Made by a program: the position numbers and the translations under genes. The notes beneath the pieces were generated by a model. That model was not told the origin of the DNA, ran no database searches, and saw nothing but the letters and a program-made list of their open reading frames with translations. From positions 1 through 42,256 of the forward strand of contig JAGZJH010000021.1 of the NCBI GenBank assembly GCA_018365815.1: DNA of 42,256 bases. Reading direction: 5' to 3'. How positions within the stretch are numbered: position 1 is the first letter of the stretch; each line of letters starts with the position of its first letter. Shown here piece after piece: positions 7,434 through 16,603 of this stretch. This DNA comes from Erysipelotrichaceae bacterium (GTDB taxonomy: Bacteria > Bacillota_I > Bacilli_A > Erysipelotrichales > Coprobacillaceae).

Positions 7434-8714
7434 AATTGTCGCCACAGGCTTAGGTGACATATCATAAAGCACACGATTAACATTCTTCACTTCTGCTAAA
7501 ATACGATCAGTAATCTTCATCAAAATAGGCCAATCCACTTGTTCCACAGTAGCAGTCATCGCATCAACCGTATTAACCGCTCTAATAATCACAGGAAACT
7601 CAAAAGTTCTCTCATTATTTCTAACCCCAACAGATTTAAAATCAGGCACAACAGTAAAATATTGCCATACCTTTTTATCCAAACCATAATTAGCAAACTC
7701 TTCTCTTAAAATCGCATCGGCTTCTCTAACAGCCTCTAATCTTTCTCTAGTAATTGCACCTAAACAACGCACACCAAGACCAGGTCCAGGGAAAGGTTGA
7801 CGATACACCATACTTGCAGGTAACCCTAACTCCACTCCACAAGCTCTAACTTCATCTTTAAACAATTGATATAAAGGCTCAACCAACTCAAATTGTAAAT
7901 CCTCAGGTAACCCACCAACATTATGATGAGACTTTACAGTCTTTGCAGTTTTAGTCCCACTTTCAATAATATCCGGATAAATAGTCCCTTGACCTAAAAA
8001 CTCAATTCCGTCTAACTTACGCGCTTCTTCTTCAAACACACGAATAAACTCAGAACCGATAATTTTACGTTTAGCCTCAGGATCAGCCACCCCTTCAAGC
8101 TTACCTAAAAACCTTTCAGTAGCATCAACATAAACCAAATTAGCATTTAATTGATTTTTAAACACCTCAATTACACTTTCAGACTCACCCTTACGCATTA
8201 ACCCATGATTAACATGAACACAAGTTAATTGATCCCCAATCGCCTTCAACAATAACGCCGCAACAACTGAAGAATCTACCCCACCAGATAAAGCCAACAA
8301 CACCTTTTTATCACCAACTTGACGTCTTACCTTTTCAACTTGATCTGCAATAAAATTCTTCATATTCCAATTTGCCTCAGCGTGGCAAGTCTCAAACACA
8401 AAAGCCTTTAACTCATCTTGTGTTGGTAAAGAATTAAATTTCAAATCACATTGACTTGTCGGATGATCAATTGACATTAAAGGATATCCACTTTGATATA
8501 ATTCATCACATACCTCAACATTCACACCATCAACACAGCGATTTTCACCACCGTTAAGGATTACCCCTTTAACATTCTCCAAACTATTAAGCTTAGCTAA
8601 TGTAATATCATGAGGATAAATTTCACTATAAACACCTAATGCTCTAATATCACGAGCTAAAGTTGTATTCTCTGTACTTCCTAAATCCAAAATCACAATC
8701 ATATCTTGTTTCAT
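7422..8714 (-). CDS. guaA: GMP synthase with degenerate glutaminase domain
   Basis: GuaA amidates XMP to GMP using ATP. The C-terminal two thirds are intact: PP-loop LALSGGVDSS (about residues 140-149), the VxHGL motif of the N-type ATP pyrophosphatase, and a complete dimerisation domain ending in PVATIEWE. The N-terminal class-I amidotransferase domain begins normally (LDLGS, then GVYSEIYPHDIT). Where the nucleophilic Cys elbow (GICYG in the family) should be, it reads SIDHP. The following segment with the catalytic His and Glu is largely missing, leaving a 430-aa protein instead of the usual 510-525. The enzyme therefore probably uses free ammonia or a separate glutaminase. The ATG at 8714 is chosen because GGAG lies eight bases upstream; an in-frame ATG at 8762 lacks one. 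Its 3' end carries the island attachment repeat. Confidence 0.93.
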   Translation of the reverse strand: MKQDMIVILDLGSTENTTLARDIRALGVYSEIYPHDITLAKLNSLENVKGVILNGGENRCVDGVNVEVCDELYQSGYPLMSIDHPTSQCDLKFNSLPTQDELKAFVFETCHAEANWNMKNFIADQVEKVRRQVGDKKVLLALSGGVDSSVVAALLLKAIGDQLTCVHVNHGLMRKGESESVIEVFKNQLNANLVYVDATERFLGKLEGVADPEAKRKIIGSEFIRVFEEEARKLDGIEFLGQGTIYPDIIESGTKTAKTVKSHHNVGGLPEDLQFELVEPLYQLFKDEVRACGVELGLPASMVYRQPFPGPGLGVRCLGAITRERLEAVREADAILREEFANYGLDKKVWQYFTVVPDFKSVGVRNNERTFEFPVIIRAVNTVDAMTATVEQVDWPILMKITDRILAEVKNVNRVLYDMSPKPVATIEWE

Positions 8715-8744
8715 TTTACATTCTCCATTCTTATTTTTTAAACG

Positions 8745-8779
8745 AAATAGAGATTTAAACAATATTCAAACCTCTATTT
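8745..8779 (-). terminator. Hairpin between the F420-ligase-like gene and guaA
   Basis: AAATAGAG (8745-8752) pairs with CTCTATTT (8772-8779). On the minus strand it lies directly after the stop of the upstream gene and is followed by a T/A-rich stretch. It could terminate or attenuate read-through into guaA. Confidence 0.45.
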
Positions 8780-8786
8780 GATAAGA

Positions 8787-9977
8787 TTAATGTGTATAAT
8801 TATCAAAATATCCTTGAACTAAAATAATCGGAGTTCCTTTATCACCTGAACCACTTGTTAAGTCACATAAAGAACCAATTAAATCAGTTAATCTTCTAGG
8901 TGTAGTTCCTTGAGAAGCCATATCACCAACTAAATTATCGCTCTTTTCCTTAATACGTTTAGAAATAGCATCTTTTAAGTCTTGACCGCTTAAATCTTTA
9001 AAATCATTATCAGCTAAATATTTTAACTTCACTTCATTAGGTGTTCCTTCTAATCCAGAAGTATAAGCAGGAGATACACATGGATCTGCTAATTCCCAAA
9101 TTTTTCCAACTGGATCTTTAAACGCACCATCACCATAAACCATCACTTCAATATGTTTACCAGTTAATTTTAAAATTTGTGATTGAATATCTTCTACTAA
9201 CCCAAAACATTCACGAGGGAATAATTTAACAGAATCTTCTGTAGATTTATTAGAACCTAATAACCCATATTTTTCATTATAACCACTACCATCAATTGAA
9301 GATGTTAAAATGTCATCTAAACCACATACCACTTCAGCACCGGCTTTTTTAAGTAAACGCTTAGTTCTTTGTCTTGAATGAATATCACAATTCAACACTT
9401 TTTTAGTATAATCTAAAATCACTGTTGGGTGGTTTGCAAAAATAACTTCAACTTCTGCTCCAGCCTCTTTAATAATATTAGAATAATATTCAACATAATC
9501 AATTCCGGTAAATGGATGTTTATTTTCTCCAAATAACGCTCTATATTTTTCTAATGTTAAAACATCACTATATGGATTAATTCCCGCTTCATCTAATTGA
9601 TCTAAAGAAACTAATTCATTTCCTACTTCATCACTTGGATAACTTAACATTAAAACAACTTTTTTTGCACCTGCTGCAATACCTCTTAAACAAATTGCAA
9701 ATCTATTTCTTGATAAGATTGGAAAAATAACCCCAATAGTTTCGCCACCCAATTTTTCTCTTACATCTTTAGAAATAGCATCAACAGAAGCATAATTTCC
9801 TTGTGATCTTGCGACAATTGATTCAGTCACTGCAATAACATCACGATCTCTAATACTAAAACCTTCTGTATTAGCAGCTTCCATTACACTATCCACAACA
9901 ATCTTAGATAAATTATCTCCTTCTCTAATAATTGGACAACGAATCCCTCTTGAAATTGTTCCTACTTTTCTTTCCAT
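8787..9977 (-). CDS. Coenzyme F420-0:L-glutamate ligase-like protein
   Basis: This 396-aa protein matches the F420_ligase (CofE/FbiB) domain family by its N-terminal pattern: RCPIIREGDNLSKIV, then RDRDVIAVTESIVARSQG, then NRFAICLRGIAAG. A Gly-rich DGAFKDPVGKIWELADP follows at about 300. CofE adds glutamate to F420-0 in archaea and actinobacteria. Firmicutes of this type are not known to make F420, and no other F420 gene is in the window, so a different amino-acid or peptide ligation is likely. The start is supported by AAGG just upstream. It lies 72 bp upstream of guaA on the same strand, separated by a hairpin. Confidence 0.8.
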   Translation of the reverse strand: MERKVGTISRGIRCPIIREGDNLSKIVVDSVMEAANTEGFSIRDRDVIAVTESIVARSQGNYASVDAISKDVREKLGGETIGVIFPILSRNRFAICLRGIAAGAKKVVLMLSYPSDEVGNELVSLDQLDEAGINPYSDVLTLEKYRALFGENKHPFTGIDYVEYYSNIIKEAGAEVEVIFANHPTVILDYTKKVLNCDIHSRQRTKRLLKKAGAEVVCGLDDILTSSIDGSGYNEKYGLLGSNKSTEDSVKLFPRECFGLVEDIQSQILKLTGKHIEVMVYGDGAFKDPVGKIWELADPCVSPAYTSGLEGTPNEVKLKYLADNDFKDLSGQDLKDAISKRIKEKSDNLVGDMASQGTTPRRLTDLIGSLCDLTSGSGDKGTPIILVQGYFDNYTH

Positions 9978-10082
9978 ATCTCAAACACCTTTCTTTTTAA
10001 TTTAATGCTTTTTACTTACATATTATAGTATAAAACATCTATAAAGTAAATTATTTGTCTAATCGTAAAATCAAAAAAATAT

Positions 10083-10131
10083 AAAAAAGCCTATATTGTA
10101 TTCAATCTTATACAATGTAAGTTTTTTATTA
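10083..10131 (-). terminator. Intrinsic terminator after the Abi_2-domain gene
   Basis: A TATATTGTAT/ATACAATGTA stem with an 8-nt loop is flanked by A and T runs, giving an AAAAA...TTTTTT outer stem. It lies 16 bp past the stop of the leftward Abi_2/HEPN gene. Confidence 0.6.
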
Positions 10132-10146
10132 CTCATTTTTATATCT

Positions 10147-12474
10147 CTATAACACTCTTCCGGTTTTTTGACATTTTTCCTTTTCTAAAATAATTTGCCA
10201 ATTTTGTGGAAAAGAATAATCTAACTCCAAGTTAAATGTAAAATTTTCTCGTCCTGCTTTTCTAAATAAAACGCTTAAATTATCTATAAAATCTTCAACA
10301 CTTATTTCATCAGGACATAGCCTTGCAACAATTAAAGTGTAATAAAACAAAGAAGAACTTTTAAACTTTCGATCGTTTTCATTACTATCAATATCCTTTG
10401 TCATAATTGGTCGCATTTCTTTAAGCGAAGATAATCTATATAAACTTTGATAATGCGCACATTTATTTCTTAAATTATTTAAACTGATCATCCAAGCATA
10501 AAAAGTTTGCGGACTTAAACCTTTAAAATAACGCATCAGATATTCTGATTTATCATAATAATTTAACACTTGAAAAATATTAAGTACCCAACCAAAAGAC
10601 ATAATCCCTGCGGCTGTTGAAAAATTGAGTGAATAACGATATTTATGATACTCTGCTTCAACTTGTTGATTATTGTTTTTAATTTCCATATCAATTCTTT
10701 CATTTAATTGACTGATTAATTGATAATGGTCATCACGATCTGCAAATATGCTTTTGTTTAAATAACCTCGGTAATAAAAATGCCCACTGTTATTAGCCAT
10801 TTTATATTTTTTATCATATTTATTAGTAATAAAATAAGTTAAACTTGATCTAAAATACATTTCTATTTCCTCAAGCAATTTTTGATATTCAAATCTCAAT
10901 TTACGATCGGTTTTGATGACTGATTCTAAATCGTAGATATTAATTTTAGGGTGTTTTAATAAATAACCTTGTACTTTATCATAACCAATACGAAAAACTA
11001 AGTTTTCTAATAAATCCGCTTTATCTTGACTATCGAACGATAATAAAACCAGTAATTTATGAATAGATAACGGATTCGTTTGTTCACTATCTTTTAATAA
11101 AATAAATTTCCCTACTTGAACAATCGGTGCAACTGTTTTAGAAGGTTGTGTAAGATCATCAGTTTTTTCTTCAATGTGATTTTTTAAATTTTCTGTGATT
11201 TCTTGATGAATTTCTATTGGGTGATCTTCGATATTTTTTTCTATACATTCAACTTCGATTTCTTTTTCTTTAGATAATAGATCTTCTTTGGATAATAACT
11301 CTTCTTTAGATATTAAATCTTCTTCTTTAGAGAGTAAATCTTCAATATTTTTTCGAATAATATTTAAAAGCGGACGAACGGCTTCCATTCTTTTAACATC
11401 GCTTTCACTAATATCCCCAACAAGTTCTTCAAGTTGATTGACTTTCTTTTCAACTTCACAAGTTTCAAGAATTTGTTTAAAACGATGGTAAAATTCTAAT
11501 ATAAAAGGAAATTCATTAATTTCTTCTGTGATTTTTTTCTTTTTATAATATAAATGATATTGAGTAAAGAAATTTTCTACTATCATTAATTGTTGTTTAC
11601 CCAGTTTCTTTTCTTTTGGTGCTTTTTTCTCTCCTACTAAAACTTCTTTAGTTTTAAGTTGTTCTATTTCAAAATTGATCTGATTAAAAAGACTTTCAAA
11701 TTCATGGTTATAATCGTATTCATCATCTTGAATAATATCTTCGATTTTTCTTTTGGTAGTTTCTAATAAAAACATTAGCATATTGATTTGATCTGTTTTA
11801 GAAATATTTCTTTTAAGAATTTGATTAAACTTGCGATTGGTTTTATGATATAACTTATTTAATATTTTTTCTTTGTATAAATAATTTTGCATTTTTTCAT
11901 ATTGAATGAGTTTATTGATATTTTCTTCTACAAACGCTTCATTCATATTTTCTTTGCAATCTATAAGTTGTTTAAACGTTTGAATAACCGGGTGGTTTGC
12001 GTTTTTTAAATCTTTTGGTGAAAAATCGTTATAACTAACCATCTTTGAAATTATGATATCAATATAAGAACTGATCTTGTTAGGATTATCTATATTTTCT
12101 TTAAACGCTTGTTTTAAAAGTTCACTATTGATTTTTTTACCTAATGATGGTAAAGCGTAGATGTTTAATAATTTACCATAGTATTTTAATAAATCTATTG
12201 CTTGTTGTGAAGATTCGAGTTGATAATAATCACAAATTACTTTATAAATAATATCGTCTTTTTTAACAGCCCTACGATTAGTTTTATTGGCAAAGAATTC
12301 AATAAAACCATCTTCGTCCATTTTAATCATTTCATGTAATTTATCGTATAATTCATCTTCGCTTTTTTGTCCGATTTTTTTAAAAAAATCATTAAAAATA
12401 TTATTTACCACTGTTTCATTTTCTAATTGATGTGCTAAATTTCTATAAAATTGTACTGCATCTATGTTTTTCAT
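10147..12474 (-). CDS. Abi_2 (AbiD/AbiF-type) HEPN protein with a large N-terminal extension
   Basis: The gene encodes 775 aa. Residues about 505-700 match the Abi_2 abortive-infection family: a helix LLEEIEMYFRSSLTYFIT, an F-W/FG segment (STAAGIMSFGW), then WMISLNNLRNKCAH. R669-N670...H674 is the R-N-x3-H signature of HEPN ribonucleases. Abi_2 proteins are normally about 300-350 aa; here some 500 residues precede the domain. The extension is helical and highly charged, with a tandem (LL)SKE(E)DL repeat at about 378-405 that looks like a flexible coiled linker. No membrane segment is seen. A strong site (AAAGGAGG) precedes the ATG. It is flanked by metabolic genes rather than the island. A role as a phage-triggered RNase is inferred from the family; the extension could be the sensor. 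Confidence 0.8.
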   Translation of the reverse strand: MKNIDAVQFYRNLAHQLENETVVNNIFNDFFKKIGQKSEDELYDKLHEMIKMDEDGFIEFFANKTNRRAVKKDDIIYKVICDYYQLESSQQAIDLLKYYGKLLNIYALPSLGKKINSELLKQAFKENIDNPNKISSYIDIIISKMVSYNDFSPKDLKNANHPVIQTFKQLIDCKENMNEAFVEENINKLIQYEKMQNYLYKEKILNKLYHKTNRKFNQILKRNISKTDQINMLMFLLETTKRKIEDIIQDDEYDYNHEFESLFNQINFEIEQLKTKEVLVGEKKAPKEKKLGKQQLMIVENFFTQYHLYYKKKKITEEINEFPFILEFYHRFKQILETCEVEKKVNQLEELVGDISESDVKRMEAVRPLLNIIRKNIEDLLSKEEDLISKEELLSKEDLLSKEKEIEVECIEKNIEDHPIEIHQEITENLKNHIEEKTDDLTQPSKTVAPIVQVGKFILLKDSEQTNPLSIHKLLVLLSFDSQDKADLLENLVFRIGYDKVQGYLLKHPKINIYDLESVIKTDRKLRFEYQKLLEEIEMYFRSSLTYFITNKYDKKYKMANNSGHFYYRGYLNKSIFADRDDHYQLISQLNERIDMEIKNNNQQVEAEYHKYRYSLNFSTAAGIMSFGWVLNIFQVLNYYDKSEYLMRYFKGLSPQTFYAWMISLNNLRNKCAHYQSLYRLSSLKEMRPIMTKDIDSNENDRKFKSSSLFYYTLIVARLCPDEISVEDFIDNLSVLFRKAGRENFTFNLELDYSFPQNWQIILEKEKCQKTGRVL

Positions 12475-12513
12475 TTTTATCCTCCTTTCTTTTTAAAGGA
12501 GTTGGTTTATGTA

Positions 12514-13332
12514 TTATTTTAAATTCATTATCGAACCGTCTTCTAAATATTTTTCAATAACTTGTAATACACCAAATTCATCATTTGAGGGAGCTAGATA
12601 ATTGAATTGATTTTTAAATTCGTCTTTTGCATTACTCATTGCATATCCATATGTGACACTTTTAAGCATTTCTTTGTCATTTCCGGCATCACCAAAAGCC
12701 ATGATTTCATCTTTTTCAATATTAAAATGTTTCATTAAAAAACGCATTGCTTCTCCTTTGTTGACGTGTGAAGGAATAATATCTACACAAAAATGTCCAC
12801 TATCTACAACATGTACTTGATCATCAGTGATCATCATGAAATCATTAATTCTTTCTTCCACATTTTTTTCAGGTAAGAATAAAGCGAATTTTAAAATCGG
12901 ATCTTGAATCATTGTGAAATCTTCTATTTTTTTTACACCTGGAAAGTAAGGCAAAAACATTTGATAAAAATGTTCTGGAATTGAGTTTAGTGTATAAGAC
13001 TGATTTTTAGTACATACCCAACATAATACATCTGGTAATTTTTTTAATTTTTGAATGATTTTTGTAATATTTGTTTGATCTAAACTTGCTAAGTATAATT
13101 CTTTTTGTTTATCTATAATATAAGCACCGTTTTCAGCGATATAAGTCAATTCATCTTTTATTTCTTCAAAGTTTCCTTGTAATTGTTTATATGGATTTCC
13201 ACTTGCAACAACAAAACGAATATTTTTTTGTTTTAATTGTTCATAAACTTTTAAAAATCTTTCATGGTCGTATTTTGATTCTCTGTTTAAAAAAGTTCCG
13301 TCCATGTCTACTGCTATCATTTTAATACTCAT
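12514..13332 (-). CDS. Cof-type HAD-superfamily phosphatase
   Basis: This 272-aa protein has HAD motif I DMDGTFL near the N-terminus, motif II VVASGN, the type-IIB cap in the middle, a conserved Lys before NKGEAMRFL, and motif IV FGDAGNDKEML. That is the full Cof/YidA pattern for hydrolysis of small phosphorylated metabolites such as sugar phosphates or FMN-like substrates. All catalytic residues are present. AAGGAGT precedes the ATG. It is read in the same direction as the Abi_2 gene (39 bp apart), so the two may share a transcript. Confidence 0.9.
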   Translation of the reverse strand: MSIKMIAVDMDGTFLNRESKYDHERFLKVYEQLKQKNIRFVVASGNPYKQLQGNFEEIKDELTYIAENGAYIIDKQKELYLASLDQTNITKIIQKLKKLPDVLCWVCTKNQSYTLNSIPEHFYQMFLPYFPGVKKIEDFTMIQDPILKFALFLPEKNVEERINDFMMITDDQVHVVDSGHFCVDIIPSHVNKGEAMRFLMKHFNIEKDEIMAFGDAGNDKEMLKSVTYGYAMSNAKDEFKNQFNYLAPSNDEFGVLQVIEKYLEDGSIMNLK

Positions 13333-13658
13333 TATTTTACTCCTTATATAACGTATGTCATCAGTTAATACAATTTAGTCATTTATTATACATTTTGGAT
13401 TTAATAAAAGCAGGAAGTTTTGTATTCCCCCTGCTATTTTTACATCTTAATTTAAATCTTCTTAATAGATCATTCAACTTATCAAAGACATTTTATTATT
13501 TAAACTATGGAATACTATTTATTTATTCATAAAGTTTTGAATAAATTGTTTTAGTGTTTTTTAACTCATATAAATAGTAGTGATTTAATAAATTTTAATA
13601 GTCAAAATATAAGTCTTTGAATGATTAATTTATAAGAATTTTTAAATTAATCCATTTT
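13333..13658. other. Gene-free interval with one terminator and AT dyads
   Basis: No coding potential is visible. It contains the hairpin at 13405-13440 and a perfect AT-only inverted repeat ATTAATTTA/TAAATTAAT at about 13623-13650, just downstream of the GH1 stop. The promoter of the HAD gene presumably lies in its left part. Confidence 0.5.
13405..13440. terminator. Intrinsic terminator, AGCAGG/CCTGCT stem
   Basis: AGCAGG (13409-13414) pairs with CCTGCT (13430-13435), with A/T-rich tracts on both sides and T-tails in both orientations. It probably ends the leftward phospho-beta-glucosidase transcript, about 220 bp past its last stop. Confidence 0.6.
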
Positions 13659-15089
13659 TTAATCGTTACTTAAATCTTCACCATTTGTGGCAATGACTTT
13701 TTTATACCAGTTAAAAGATTTTTTCTTAGAACGTTTTAATGTTCCATTTCCTTGATCGTCACGATCAACGTAAATAAATCCATAACGTTTAGACATTTCA
13801 CCAGTTGACGCTGAAACTAAATCAATTGGACCCCAAGTTGTGTATCCCCATAATTCAACACCATCTAATTCGATTGCATCTTTCATTGCTTTGATATGCT
13901 CTTGTAAGTATTCAATACGATAATCATCTTCTACATATCCGTTTTCATCAGGTGTATCGTAAGCACCTAAACCATTTTCTACGATAAATAATGGTTTTTG
14001 ATAACGATCATATAATGTATTTAAAGTTGTTCTTAATCCTAATGGATCGATTTGCCAACCCCAGTCACTTGCTTTAACATATGGATTTTTAACTGAAACT
14101 GTCATATTTCCAGATGTTTTTGCCAATTCAGGATCAGTGCTGACTGCACTTGTTGAGTAGTAAGAGAATGAAATAAAGTCAACAGGATATTGTCTTAAAA
14201 TTTCTTCGTCTCCTCTTTCCATTTTTGGCATAATTCCTTTACGTTCCATTTCTTTTAATGCATATGATGGATAATATCCACGTGCTTGAACATCGACAAA
14301 GAAGAATCCAACTCTATTTCTTTGTAATGCTTCCCATACATCTTCTGGTTTGCATGAATATGGATAAGCTTGACCTGCTGCTAACATACACCCTACTTTA
14401 TTTTCAGGATCTACTTCATGAGCAATTTTAGTCGCTAAAGCACTTGCTACTAATTCATGGTGAATTGCTTGATATTGAGCAGCTTCTTTGTTTTCTCCTT
14501 CTTCAAAATATAATCCGGCACCCATAAATGGTAAATGTAAAATAACGTTAATTTCATTAAATGTTAACCAGTATTTTACTAATCCTTTATAACGATTGAA
14601 AATGACATGACATAATCTTTCATAAAATTCGATTAAAATTCTGTTTTTCCATCCACCATATTCAGTAATTAAATGCATTGGACAGTCAAAATGCGTAATT
14701 GTAACTAATGGTTCAATTCCATATTTATGACATTCTTTAAATAAGTCTTCATAATAAGCAAGACCTTCTTCGTTTGGTTCTAATTCATCTCCTTTAGGGA
14801 AAATTCTTGACCAAGCCATGCTTAAACGATAGCATTTAAATCCCATTTCAGCAAATAATGCAATGTCTTCTTTATAAGTATGATACATATCAATACCAAC
14901 TTTTGCCGGATAGTGATGTTTGTCATCAAAGTCAAACATTTTCATATTTCCTAACATTACTTTAAAACGATCTTCACCATGAGGAATCACATCAACGTTA
15001 GCTAATCCTCTGCCTCCTTCGTTATATCCACCTTCACATTGGTTAGCTGCTGTAGCGCCACCCCATAAAAATCCTTTTGGAAATCCCAT
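13659..15089 (-). CDS. 6-phospho-beta-glucosidase, GH1 (downstream paralogue)
   Basis: The enzyme hydrolyses PTS-imported 6-phospho-beta-glucosides such as cellobiose-6-P, arbutin-P or salicin-P in the cytoplasm. GH1 hallmarks are intact: N-terminal FPKGFLWGGATAANQ, acid/base Glu in TFNEIN (E179), nucleophile in FIVENGLG (E371), and a C-terminal SKKKSFNWYKK segment of the kind that binds the substrate phosphate. The 476-aa length is typical. ATG 15089 is chosen because GGAGAG lies just upstream; an ATG at 15113 would overlap the previous gene. It is the second of two tandem GH1 genes, 17 bp apart. Their last 50 or so codons are nearly identical at nucleotide level. No PTS permease is present, so uptake is encoded elsewhere. 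Confidence 0.93.
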   Translation of the reverse strand: MGFPKGFLWGGATAANQCEGGYNEGGRGLANVDVIPHGEDRFKVMLGNMKMFDFDDKHHYPAKVGIDMYHTYKEDIALFAEMGFKCYRLSMAWSRIFPKGDELEPNEEGLAYYEDLFKECHKYGIEPLVTITHFDCPMHLITEYGGWKNRILIEFYERLCHVIFNRYKGLVKYWLTFNEINVILHLPFMGAGLYFEEGENKEAAQYQAIHHELVASALATKIAHEVDPENKVGCMLAAGQAYPYSCKPEDVWEALQRNRVGFFFVDVQARGYYPSYALKEMERKGIMPKMERGDEEILRQYPVDFISFSYYSTSAVSTDPELAKTSGNMTVSVKNPYVKASDWGWQIDPLGLRTTLNTLYDRYQKPLFIVENGLGAYDTPDENGYVEDDYRIEYLQEHIKAMKDAIELDGVELWGYTTWGPIDLVSASTGEMSKRYGFIYVDRDDQGNGTLKRSKKKSFNWYKKVIATNGEDLSND

Positions 15090-15105
15090 TTTATTCTCTC
15101 CTTTT

Positions 15106-16515
15106 CTATTCATTACTTAAATCTTCGCCATTTGTGGCAATGACTTTTTTATACCAATTAAATGATTTTTTCTTAGAACGTTTTAATGATCCATTTCCTT
15201 CATTATCACGATCTACATAAATAAATCCATAACGTTTTTTCATTTCACCAGTTCCGGCTGAAACTAAATCGATACACCCCCAAGGGGTATAAGCTAATAA
15301 TGGTACTCCGTCATATTCAACTGCTTTTTTCATTTCAGCAATGTGATCTGCTAAATATTTTATGCGATAATCGTCGTTAATTGAACCATCTTCTTCTACT
15401 TGATCTATCGCACCAAGTCCATTTTCAACAATCATTAACGGAATATTATAGCGATCATAAAGTTGATTCATTGAAATACGCAATCCTACTGGATCAATTT
15501 GCCAACCCCACTCAGTAGATTTTAAATATTGATTTTTATAACCGGTATAAAGATTACCATTAGCAAGTTCCATCGAACCTGAATTTTCTCCGGCAACAAG
15601 ACTCATGTAATAACTATAAGCTAAATAATCTACTTTACCTTCAACTAAAAGTGCATCATCGCCTTCTTCTTTTTCAATAGCAATCCCTTTACGCTCAAAT
15701 TCTTTAAGTTTATAGTTTGGATAATATCCTTTACACATCACATCACAATAGAACATTGCCGGACGTAAAAATTCAATATTGGCTATTACATCATTTGGAT
15801 TACAAGAGGCTGCATATGAAAACATTCCTCCATACATCATTCCGATTTTATTGTCCGGATCAATTTTATGACCTAAGATAACTGCTTTTGCTGAAGCTAC
15901 AAATAAATGATGTGCTGCTTGCATTTTTGATTGTTCATCATTTTCAAGCATTGCTCCACCATTCCACGAACTAACATCTAAGCAATTAATTTCATTAAAG
16001 GTCATCCAATATTTAACTTTACCTTTATAGCGAGTAAATACAGTTTCACAATATTTCACAAAACAATCAACCAATTTTCTATTTTTCCACCCACCATATT
16101 TTTCAAATAAAGCTAACGGTGTTTCATAATGTGATAATGTAACAATTGGTTGAATGTTGTATTTTAAACATTCATCAAAAAAGTTTTCATAAAAAACAAG
16201 TCCCTTTTCATTAGGTGTTTCGTCATCACCATTAGGAAAAATTCTTGTCCAGTTAATTGACATACGATAGCATTTAAAGCCCATTTCAGCAAATAATGCA
16301 ATATCTTCTTTATAACGATGATAATGATCAATAGCTTCGTGGCTTGGATAAAAATATCCTTCTTTTACACTCAATGTGTTTTCTCTTTCACGATATAAAC
16401 TCCCCGCACTCACAACATCAGCAATACTTAATCCTTTGCCATCTTCGTTATAAGCACCTTCCAATTGATTAGCCGCAGTTGCGCCACCCCATAAAAAATC
16501 TTTTGGAAATCCCAT
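15106..16515 (-). CDS. 6-phospho-beta-glucosidase, GH1 (upstream paralogue)
   Basis: This 469-aa GH1 enzyme starts MGFPKDFLWGGATAANQ. The acid/base Glu is in TFNEIN (E175), the nucleophile in MIVENGLG (E364), and the phosphate-binding SKKKSFNWYKK tail is present. It clearly shares a duplicated ancestor with the next gene but diverges in the substrate loops (for example 35-60 and 305-330), which suggests different aglycone preference. AAGGAGTGAGTTA precedes the ATG. On the minus strand, upstream of the gene, ATGAACGATTCAT (5-bp arms) lies near a TATAAT box, possibly an operator-overlapped promoter. Confidence 0.93.
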   Translation of the reverse strand: MGFPKDFLWGGATAANQLEGAYNEDGKGLSIADVVSAGSLYRERENTLSVKEGYFYPSHEAIDHYHRYKEDIALFAEMGFKCYRMSINWTRIFPNGDDETPNEKGLVFYENFFDECLKYNIQPIVTLSHYETPLALFEKYGGWKNRKLVDCFVKYCETVFTRYKGKVKYWMTFNEINCLDVSSWNGGAMLENDEQSKMQAAHHLFVASAKAVILGHKIDPDNKIGMMYGGMFSYAASCNPNDVIANIEFLRPAMFYCDVMCKGYYPNYKLKEFERKGIAIEKEEGDDALLVEGKVDYLAYSYYMSLVAGENSGSMELANGNLYTGYKNQYLKSTEWGWQIDPVGLRISMNQLYDRYNIPLMIVENGLGAIDQVEEDGSINDDYRIKYLADHIAEMKKAVEYDGVPLLAYTPWGCIDLVSAGTGEMKKRYGFIYVDRDNEGNGSLKRSKKKSFNWYKKVIATNGEDLSNE

Positions 16516-16529
16516 TAACTCACTCCTTT

Positions 16530-16590
16530 CTTATAAAATTATAGCAAGTTTATTTTATGAATCGTTCATTTTTACAATAATTGAAAAGGA
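16530..16590 (-). promoter_or_regulatory. Probable promoter and dyad of the GH1 operon
   Basis: Reading leftwards, the minus strand shows TTGCTATAAT (extended -10) about 30 bp before the GH1 start. Before it is ATGAACGATTCAT, an inverted repeat with a CG-centred spacer that resembles but does not match the catabolite-response consensus. No convincing -35 is seen. Confidence 0.4.
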
Positions 16591-16603
16591 TTTCAAAATT
16601 TAT

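Noticed and set aside
11260..11343. Tandem SKE/LL-SKE repeats as a CRISPR-like or minisatellite array
   Set aside because: The repeat is in frame within the Abi_2-domain gene, imperfect and only four or five units, so it is a protein linker repeat. No CRISPR array is visible in the window.
16540..16590. Catabolite-response element before the GH1 operon
   Set aside because: ATGAACGATTCAT is dyadic with a CG near the centre but is one base short of the cre consensus spacing, so it is noted only as a generic dyad.
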